Of a stretch of 64,000 bases of DNA, positions 57,725 through 64,000 are shown one piece after another. Below the pieces are notes generated by a model, which worked only from the letters and a program-made list of their open reading frames with translations, was not told the DNA's origin and searched no databases. The position numbers and the translations under genes were made by a program. This DNA comes from Alteromonas sp. V450 (lineage in GTDB: Bacteria; Pseudomonadota; Gammaproteobacteria; Enterobacterales; Alteromonadaceae), in the NCBI RefSeq assembly GCF_001885075.1, contig NZ_MODU01000004.1, positions 3,224,001 through 3,288,000 of the forward strand. Reading direction: 5' to 3'. Each line of letters starts with the position of its first letter. Position 1 is the first letter of the stretch.

Positions 57725-60010
57725 TTATTGTTGGCACATCACGCGGTTGCGGCCCATTGTTTTTGCTTGGTAGAGTAATTTATCAGCCTGGGAGAGGAGA
57801 TGGCTAAAATCGACATGGTAAGTACTATCAACAAACATAGCACCTATACTAATTGTCAGTGAAATACTATCTTTCTTATATTGTACTTTGCACTTCTCAA
57901 TTGCTTCACGAAGCTTATTGAGTCGTTCAACTTCCTGGTCTCGTGTTTCGAAGACAGACACTATCGCAAATTCTTCTCCGCCTAACCGCGAGACAATATC
58001 TGGCTCAACATAAAACTCGTCAATTAAGTTCGCCACCGCAATTAGCGCCTGATCGCCTGCGTCGTGACCATAGGTATCGTTGACTTCCTTGAAGTGATCA
58101 ATATCAATAACTGCGACACTCACTTGCTTATCTTCATGGGTCAATGCTTGGCACTTTTCAACAAACGCTCTTCGATTATACAAGCCGGTAAGCGAGTCCG
58201 TCATCGCCAGACGCCGCAGTTTTTCCTCTGCAACGGCTCTTGCATCCTCAAGTTCGACAGCGTAAAACAAGCCCGCTAATGCATCTAGCAACGGCTGTAA
58301 AAAATCCGCGTCAGCGTGGGTATATGGCTCGAATTTATTAGCTAGACCTATCATGCCAACAACGCGCTCTTTCACTGAAATGGGCAAGCCCAAAAATCGG
58401 CTTATTCGAGGATGGCCGGCAGGGACACCTTTAGAATGGGGGTGGCTACCTGCGACGTTGCTAATTGTCATCTTGCCAGAGGTCACTACGCTGCCAAAAA
58501 GGTTGTCAAAGTTAGAGAAGTACAGATTGCGCTTCTTGTATTCATTGTATTGCGTTAAGCTTTCACTGTCCCAAGTGATTTCTGATATTGCATGTACGAA
58601 CAGTTTTGGCTGTGTATCCTGATCTTTCATTTGCGCAATAAACGCAAACTGGCTGTCTGAAATATCAATCAGCTCGGGCAATATTGTCTGGCAAGCAAGA
58701 GTTAGGTCGTTATTTTGCAAATATGATGCCCGGGCTTTGTTAATAAATTGGAGAAGCTGTGTTTTCTTTTTCTCGTGCAGCTCTCGCTCCATGCGTTGAG
58801 TAATATCTCGGTGGATCCCCGCTATCCTTACTGGCTTTCCAGCCTCATCCGTTTCAACGGTCTTTCCATAGCTTTCTACCCATACCCAACTGCCATTCGT
58901 ATGCTTCATTCGAAATGTTGTGTTGAAGACTTTACTCTTGCCCGTCAGGTGCTCATTTAACATTTTCTCCACGTGAACATAGTCTGCGGGGTGAATAAGC
59001 TGGCGGAAAAAGCGCGAACTCGTGTCGTAGTATTCATACTCTAGACCCACAATATCGCACCACCGTTTATTCACTTGATTTACATCAGCTTGTAAATTCC
59101 AATCCCATGTTCCTAACTCAGAAGCTTCAAGCAGCAAACGCATGCGCATATTCGTTTTATTAAGCTTATCTTCAACATATTTTTGATCGCTGGTATCAAA
59201 CAAAAATGCTTGCACTGAAAAAAGCACACCATCGTCTTTAAAGTTGGCAGTGGATATCATGCTCACCCAAATAGTGCGCGTCGGCGTCGAAATTTGCAGT
59301 CTACACGTGTGACTCTCTACGCCTTCCATGTGCGCCTGCATCGCAAACGTAAAATCAGCTTCGGTATGATTGGTGAGAATATCGTTGATTTGAACAATCC
59401 CTGTGAGTAAGTCATTACTATCAACACCAAGTACGCGCTCGCAGTTTTTGGAAATATGAACAAGTCTCAATGTTGTGTCGTAGCGCCACGTTGCTAGCAC
59501 AATTGGCGATTTTTCAATTAATCCATGCTCTCGCTTGAGCATTTCATGTTCGCGGGAAAGAGAAATATGCTGACTTACCAGGCCACCAATCCGATTCAGG
59601 GCGTCGATTTGTTTAACATCAATTTCTCTAGGCACATTGTCAATTAGACAAACCGCTCCGATAACTTGTTCATCAACTTCAATAGGGGTGCCCGCGTAAA
59701 AGCAAATATTAGGTTCACCTGTCACTAGCGGATTATCTTTAAAACGCTCATCTTTCGACGCATCGCTTACCACCATTGCCTTTTTAGAAGCGACCACATG
59801 ATTACACAAGGTATGTTCTCGCGGCAGTCGTGTAATGGTAGTGCCGTAGCTGGCCTTAATTACTTCTTCAAATTCACCAACTATTCCGATAAAAGCAATG
59901 GGGACTCTATACGCCTCGCCTAAAATCATCATCAAATCGTCTAAATCTAATGGCAATTCACTGCTTAGCATAAAGTCATCGATGGTTTTCAAACGGATTT
60001 TTTCATTCAT
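57725..60010 (-). CDS. Diguanylate cyclase with GAF-PAS-PAS-GAF sensor domains
   Basis: 761 residues. It makes cyclic di-GMP. Order: GAF (about 20-155), PAS (about 165-285), a second PAS with PAC motif (about 290-410, ending VRIAGIHRDITQR), a second GAF (about 430-580), then GGDEF (about 595-755) with active-site RLGGEEFAIV. The residues five before the motif are VEPD, so the inhibitory I-site RxxD is absent. No membrane segment is seen; it should be cytoplasmic. It lies upstream of lexA on the same strand, with 97 bases between. Confidence 0.9.
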   Translation of the reverse strand: MNEKIRLKTIDDFMLSSELPLDLDDLMMILGEAYRVPIAFIGIVGEFEEVIKASYGTTITRLPREHTLCNHVVASKKAMVVSDASKDERFKDNPLVTGEPNICFYAGTPIEVDEQVIGAVCLIDNVPREIDVKQIDALNRIGGLVSQHISLSREHEMLKREHGLIEKSPIVLATWRYDTTLRLVHISKNCERVLGVDSNDLLTGIVQINDILTNHTEADFTFAMQAHMEGVESHTCRLQISTPTRTIWVSMISTANFKDDGVLFSVQAFLFDTSDQKYVEDKLNKTNMRMRLLLEASELGTWDWNLQADVNQVNKRWCDIVGLEYEYYDTSSRFFRQLIHPADYVHVEKMLNEHLTGKSKVFNTTFRMKHTNGSWVWVESYGKTVETDEAGKPVRIAGIHRDITQRMERELHEKKKTQLLQFINKARASYLQNNDLTLACQTILPELIDISDSQFAFIAQMKDQDTQPKLFVHAISEITWDSESLTQYNEYKKRNLYFSNFDNLFGSVVTSGKMTISNVAGSHPHSKGVPAGHPRISRFLGLPISVKERVVGMIGLANKFEPYTHADADFLQPLLDALAGLFYAVELEDARAVAEEKLRRLAMTDSLTGLYNRRAFVEKCQALTHEDKQVSVAVIDIDHFKEVNDTYGHDAGDQALIAVANLIDEFYVEPDIVSRLGGEEFAIVSVFETRDQEVERLNKLREAIEKCKVQYKKDSISLTISIGAMFVDSTYHVDFSHLLSQADKLLYQAKTMGRNRVMCQQ

Positions 60011-60212
60011 TTACGTGCATTCTTATCACAATCGGCTTCTATAAAGGTAGTTGAAACCCACGCTATCGCAATGTATGCCCTATGCTTAGAATTTCATCGG
60101 GATTATTTAAAAGTTAGGTTATCCGTCGAAAAAACACGGTCACTTGCTTTTATTTGGTTTTACCCCATATCGATCGGAATAGTTCGTTACGACTCGATAA
60201 GCGGTGATTACC

Positions 60213-60692
60213 ATGCTCACCTTTCAGCCATTTTCAGATGACCTGGCCCCCTATTTCGATACAATCAATCGAGAATGGATCAGCCAAATGTTCACGTTAG
60301 AGCCTGTTGACGAGCGCGTTATAACTCGCCCTAAGGCTCAAATTATAGATACCGGCGGGCACATTTGGTTTGCGCTCCACAACGAGCTTGGTGTGGTCGG
60401 GACATGTGCGCTTATGAAAAAAAAAGAGGGCGTGTTTGAACTAACTAAAATGGGTGTAGTCAGTAGTGCAAGAGGGTTAAAAGTTGGCGAAGCGCTATTA
60501 AGACACGTTTTGTCACAAGCACCTAACATAGCCACTACCTGTCTATTTCTTTTGACGAATAAGAGGTGCGAAGCCGCTATTCATCTTTATGAAAAAAACG
60601 GGTTTTCGCACTGTCCTAAAATCATGCAGGAATTCGGTGGAGCTTACGAGCGTTGTAACGTAGCAATGCGCTTCACAGCAAACCGAGCTTAA
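60213..60692 (+). CDS. GNAT family N-acetyltransferase
   Basis: About 159 residues. The acetyl-CoA site is MGVVSSARGLKVGEALLRHV (motif A) and HLYEKNGFSHC (motif B). The N-terminal TINREWISQMF fits the MarR-associated GNAT branch. The ATG at 60213 has GGTGA five bases before it; a GTG at 60204 is the alternative. Substrate unknown. Confidence 0.82.
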   Translation: MLTFQPFSDDLAPYFDTINREWISQMFTLEPVDERVITRPKAQIIDTGGHIWFALHNELGVVGTCALMKKKEGVFELTKMGVVSSARGLKVGEALLRHVLSQAPNIATTCLFLLTNKRCEAAIHLYEKNGFSHCPKIMQEFGGAYERCNVAMRFTANRA

Positions 60693-60734
60693 ACTGATTG
60701 ATAATAGTCTGAACGCGAGTTTATTCGCGCAGTG

Positions 60735-60743
60735 TGGTATACT
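60735..60743 (+). promoter_or_regulatory. Candidate extended -10 promoter of plsB
   Basis: TGG followed by TATACT, 35 bases before the plsB start. No obvious -35 element. Confidence 0.5.
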
Positions 60744-60777
60744 TTGCGCGTTTTTATTACATAGGATCACATAATTC

Positions 60778-63231
60778 ATGTCGTGGATGCGAAAGGCACT
60801 CTTATCGGTGTTTCATTATCCCGTTAAGCTTCTGGTAAAAGCACACAGCATACCGGTGAATGTTGAGACAGAACTGGGAATAGACAAAAACAAACCTATT
60901 GTTTATTTGCTACCCACTAATTCGATTACCGACCAGCTTGCGCTAAGAATGTCTGCTCAATCATTAGGGCTTCCAAGCCCCACTGAAACGCTTAAATTAG
61001 CGGGACGGGAATATTCCTCAACATTGTTTTTACGAAAAACACAGCCCATCTTCCGTGCAGAGGCAAAAGATACTGATATAGAAGCCGTATTTACGGAGCT
61101 ATTCCACCTTCATCGTGATCACGAGAATCTCGATTTGCAGGTTGTCCCTGTCTACGTAACGTGGGGAAGGGCACCTGGCCGCGGTAATCCCGGTTTAGGT
61201 GACTTAATTGCCGACAAAGCGGCACCGAGTTGGCTTCGCAAACTGTTCATCGTTCTCTTTCTAGGGCGCGATAACTTCATCAATTATTCAAAAGCAGTGT
61301 CTGCTCGCACAATGTCAAATCAGCACGGCAGCGATCAAAGCATTGCGCATAAACTTGTTCGCGTAGCAAGTACTCACTTCCAGAGAAAGCGGCAAAGTAT
61401 GACTGGCCCTATGTTGCTGGAACGTCAAGAGCTTAACAATAGCGTATTGGGTTCTGACGCCGTTCGTCGTGCTATCGCCGAGGAATCGCGAAGCAAAAAA
61501 GTATCTCACGAAAAAGCAAAACAAACGGCGCAATCCTACATTACAGAAATTGCTGCTGATTATCGCGAAGGGCTAATTCGCTTTGGCGATAGGCTACTTA
61601 CTCGCATATGGAATAAAATTTACAACGGCATAAGTGTAGGTCATGCTGATCGCATTCGAGAGCTGGCCGCCAATGGTCACGAAATAATTTATGTACCTTG
61701 TCATCGAAGTCACATGGATTATTTATTATTGACTTACGTGATATATCACGAAGGTATGGTTACACCTCACATTGCTGCCGGCATTAATCTAAACTTCTGG
61801 CCTATAGGAAAAGTATTCCGTCGGGGCGGCGCATTTTTCCTACGTCGCAGTTTCGCCGGAAATAAACTATACACTGCCGTTTTTCGAGAATACTTAGAGT
61901 TATTGTTTAACAAAGGCTACAGCGTTAAGTATTACCCAGAAGGGGGCCGAAGCCGCACAGGTAGACTTATTCCACCCAAAACAGGCATGCTTGCTATGAC
62001 GATCCAGGCTATGGTGAAAGGCGTGAATCGCCCTGTAAGTATAGTGCCGGTCTATATCGGGTATGAAAACGTTATGGAAGTCAAAAGCTACCTTAACGAG
62101 TTAAAAGGTTCGAAAAAAGAAAAAGAATCGAACCTTCAAGTGTTTTCTGCAATTAAAAAACTCAAAAATTATGGCCATGGATATGTGAACTTCGGTGAAC
62201 CTATCCAATTAAGTCAATTCTTAGAAAGTCACGTACCTGACTGGCGAGAATGCCGCGATGCAGAGCCAGAGAAGAAACCCGCATGGCTAACCCCTGCGGT
62301 AAATGCCCTGGCAAACGATGTCATGACACGCATAAATCGCGCAGCTGCGCTTAATGGAATGGCTCTGACCTCGTTGTGCTTACTTTCATCGAAAACCCAA
62401 ACAATGAGCGAATCGGAACTCAAACGGGCACTGAGTGACTTTATGACGCTGTTTAAAGCAGTACCGTTTAGTGAAGATGCAACAGTTCCTGACGTTTCGG
62501 CTGAAACGCTCCTACGCGACACGCTAAAACTTGGCCGATTTAACGTTGAAGAAGACGACTACGGTCGACTCATTAGTCCACAGCCAAAGTCAGCGGTTTA
62601 TTTAACCTATTATCGCAATAATATTTTGCACCTTTTCGCTCTGCCAGGACTAATTATGTCTTCGGTTTTTGCTAAAAAAGGAGCAAGCAAACCCTCTATC
62701 CTCCAGCTAATCGCTGCGCTGTATCCCCTTTTACAAAAAGAGTTATTTTTGCATTTATCGCAAGACGAAGCCTTAGCACACACCGACGCGCTCATCACAG
62801 CGTTACTCGATAATGGTTTGCTTCGTCAAAAAGACGGGGAATTATTACCACCTGATGCACACTGTAAAGCGTTCAACTCTGCTTGGTTGTTGAGTCGCTG
62901 TATGCAGGAGACGCTGCAGCGGTATGCTGTTGTATTGACTATATTGGATAAAGAGAAGGTCATAAGCCGCAGTGCACTTGAGCGAGAAAGCAGGCAAGTT
63001 GCAGAGCGTCTTTCTGCACTTTATGGTCTTAGCTCACCTGAATTTTATGATAAAAACGTATTAGCGAGCTTTATAAGCGCGCTCAAGGAAAATCATTGGC
63101 TAGATTCAGAGAAAGACGGAAGCTTAAAGTATTCTGAGGAATGTGAAGCATTGCGCGAAGACGTAATGGCGCTGATATGGCCGGAGATGATGCAGCACCT
63201 TGAAAATGTTGCGTTAAATTCCGCACATTAA
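60778..63231 (+). CDS. plsB: Glycerol-3-phosphate 1-O-acyltransferase PlsB
   Basis: 817 residues. This membrane-bound enzyme makes lysophosphatidate from glycerol-3-phosphate and acyl-ACP/CoA, the first step of phospholipid synthesis. Acyltransferase motif I HX4D is in VPCHRSHMDYLLL (near residue 307-312, as in E. coli), motif II GAFFLRRSF, motif III YPEGGRSRTGRL and motif IV IVPVYIGYE. The length matches E. coli PlsB (about 806). AGGA lies 11 bases before the ATG. plsB and lexA are also neighbours in enterobacteria. Confidence 0.96.
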   Translation: MSWMRKALLSVFHYPVKLLVKAHSIPVNVETELGIDKNKPIVYLLPTNSITDQLALRMSAQSLGLPSPTETLKLAGREYSSTLFLRKTQPIFRAEAKDTDIEAVFTELFHLHRDHENLDLQVVPVYVTWGRAPGRGNPGLGDLIADKAAPSWLRKLFIVLFLGRDNFINYSKAVSARTMSNQHGSDQSIAHKLVRVASTHFQRKRQSMTGPMLLERQELNNSVLGSDAVRRAIAEESRSKKVSHEKAKQTAQSYITEIAADYREGLIRFGDRLLTRIWNKIYNGISVGHADRIRELAANGHEIIYVPCHRSHMDYLLLTYVIYHEGMVTPHIAAGINLNFWPIGKVFRRGGAFFLRRSFAGNKLYTAVFREYLELLFNKGYSVKYYPEGGRSRTGRLIPPKTGMLAMTIQAMVKGVNRPVSIVPVYIGYENVMEVKSYLNELKGSKKEKESNLQVFSAIKKLKNYGHGYVNFGEPIQLSQFLESHVPDWRECRDAEPEKKPAWLTPAVNALANDVMTRINRAAALNGMALTSLCLLSSKTQTMSESELKRALSDFMTLFKAVPFSEDATVPDVSAETLLRDTLKLGRFNVEEDDYGRLISPQPKSAVYLTYYRNNILHLFALPGLIMSSVFAKKGASKPSILQLIAALYPLLQKELFLHLSQDEALAHTDALITALLDNGLLRQKDGELLPPDAHCKAFNSAWLLSRCMQETLQRYAVVLTILDKEKVISRSALERESRQVAERLSALYGLSSPEFYDKNVLASFISALKENHWLDSEKDGSLKYSEECEALREDVMALIWPEMMQHLENVALNSAH

Positions 63232-63270
63232 TTTAGCCACGCATTATTTTATAAACATCAAACTTTACGA

Positions 63271-63312
63271 AAAAAAGGCCCATGCGAGTTCGTCTCCATG
63301 GGCCTTTTTTTT
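63271..63312. terminator. Bidirectional terminator between plsB and ilvA
   Basis: AAAAAAGGCCCATG / CATGGGCCTTTTTT, 14 bp with a 12-base loop, T-tailed on both strands, in the convergent spacer. Confidence 0.9.
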
Positions 63313-63464
63313 CATATTTGGAATTATACCATTATGCAATATGACACTTTGTAATGCTCCTCGGTAAACCTGCGCTTAACGTGAAGCAATACAAAGCAAA
63401 AACGGGGGTAGAAGCCTTGGTATGCTTCTGCCTAAATGACTTTCATAGCTTTTATGATTACGCC

Positions 63465-64000
63465 TTACGCCGGTTGTGACAGGAAAAAGCGATACGCTGG
63501 GTTATCCGTTACTTCTTCAACCTTGTAGCCTAACTCGGCGACATGCTGGTTAAAATCGTCTCGACTTTCTGGTGCGATATCAAACCCTGCCAGTACTAAA
63601 CCTTCTGCTGCACCGTGGTTACGGTAGTGAAATAGCGTGATGTTCCACTGTTCACCTAACGTATTTAAGAAGTTCAGAAGCGCCCCTGGGCGCTCTGGAA
63701 ACTCAAAGCTGAAAACTTGCTCGTTGAGAATAGTTGGCGGACGGCCACCAACCATGTGACGAACATGAAGCTTCGCTAACTCGTTATCGGTTAAATTAAC
63801 GCAGTCATACCCTTTGCTCTCAAGGTCACTTTGCAGTGCAGCAAACTCTTGCTGACCGCCTTTAAGCTTAACGCCCACGAATATATGTGCTTCACTCTCG
63901 CTGGCATAGCGGTAGTTAAACTCGGTGATCGCTTTTGCCCCAACGCACTCGCAAAACTGTTTAAACGCACCTTTCGTTTCAGGAATTTTAACTGCAAATA
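63465..64000 (-). CDS. ilvA: Threonine ammonia-lyase IlvA, C-terminal part (cut by window edge)
   Basis: The last 177 residues or so are present; the gene runs off the right edge, so its start is missing. What is seen is the two ACT-like regulatory subdomains: FAVKIPETKGAFKQFCECVG, then KLKGGQQEFAAL, and FSFEFPERPGALLNFLNTLG with WNITLFHYRNHG. This region binds isoleucine for feedback control in biosynthetic IlvA. The PLP catalytic domain should lie beyond position 64000. Confidence 0.92.
   Translation of the reverse strand, partial: FAVKIPETKGAFKQFCECVGAKAITEFNYRYASESEAHIFVGVKLKGGQQEFAALQSDLESKGYDCVNLTDNELAKLHVRHMVGGRPPTILNEQVFSFEFPERPGALLNFLNTLGEQWNITLFHYRNHGAAEGLVLAGFDIAPESRDDFNQHVAELGYKVEEVTDNPAYRFFLSQPA

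Noticed and set aside
1..64000. CRISPR arrays, tRNA or rRNA genes, insertion sequences, prophage or defence islands
   Set aside because: No regularly spaced direct repeats, no cloverleaf or rRNA-like sequence, and no transposase, integrase or nuclease-type defence genes were seen.

Overview
The window is an ordinary chromosomal segment of a marine gammaproteobacterium. Gene content and order (a complete type II secretion operon, the yheSTUV/slyX/fkpA block, greB-tex, a caa3-type oxidase cluster with a plus-strand DUF2909 gene, and lexA near plsB), moderate GC and AT-rich spacers all point to Alteromonadales, most likely Alteromonas or a close relative. The genus is an inference. I see no rRNA, tRNA, insertion sequence, prophage, integron or CRISPR array.

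Region by region: (1) 75-11469 is a twelve-gene gspCDEFGHIJKLMN operon for the type II secretion apparatus; the genes overlap or abut and no gspO is present. (2) 11570-19525 holds a DUF945 protein, an exported metallo-beta-lactamase-fold hydrolase, a Sad-type succinate semialdehyde dehydrogenase, and a nucleotide clean-up group (yjjX-yrfG facing nudE-cysQ), followed by a YceI protein. (3) 19545-24480 carries opgGH for periplasmic glucans, a 724-bp spacer, and a small outer-membrane beta-barrel. (4) 24487-32320 is the yheU-yheT-TIGR02444-yheS / yheV block, a DUF748 protein, slyX, a WD40-like lipoprotein and the FkpA prolyl isomerase. (5) 32537-44508 has greB-tex, a cytoplasmic SprA-family HExxH protein next to a mini flagellar-axial-like protein, bioH / comF, an exported M14 carboxypeptidase, nfuA behind a near-consensus IscR site, an aspartate racemase and a VOC protein. 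(6) 44640-56408 has a MATE exporter, a polysaccharide deacetylase, and the cytochrome c oxidase cluster ctaC-D-G-E, DUF2909, surf1, a SCO-like protein, ctaA, ctaB, sco1, covering the catalytic subunits, heme A synthesis and copper delivery. (7) 56944-64000 holds lexA with two tandem SOS boxes, a GAF/PAS diguanylate cyclase, a GNAT protein, plsB, and the 3' part of ilvA, which is cut by the window edge.

Most genes are housekeeping and nothing looks like a new defence or mobile system. The signals most worth following are non-coding or small: a 113-nt nested-helix leader before yheV, an IscR type 1 site at nfuA, the 102-residue flagellar-rod-like protein paired with an HExxH protein, a degenerate SCO-like protein in the cox cluster, an intercistronic hairpin between ctaD and ctaG, candidate operators upstream of ctaC, and an orphan plus-strand terminator at 16005-16032. 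Start codons were chosen from Shine-Dalgarno spacing and family length, and the reasons are given where the choice differs from the longest reading frame.
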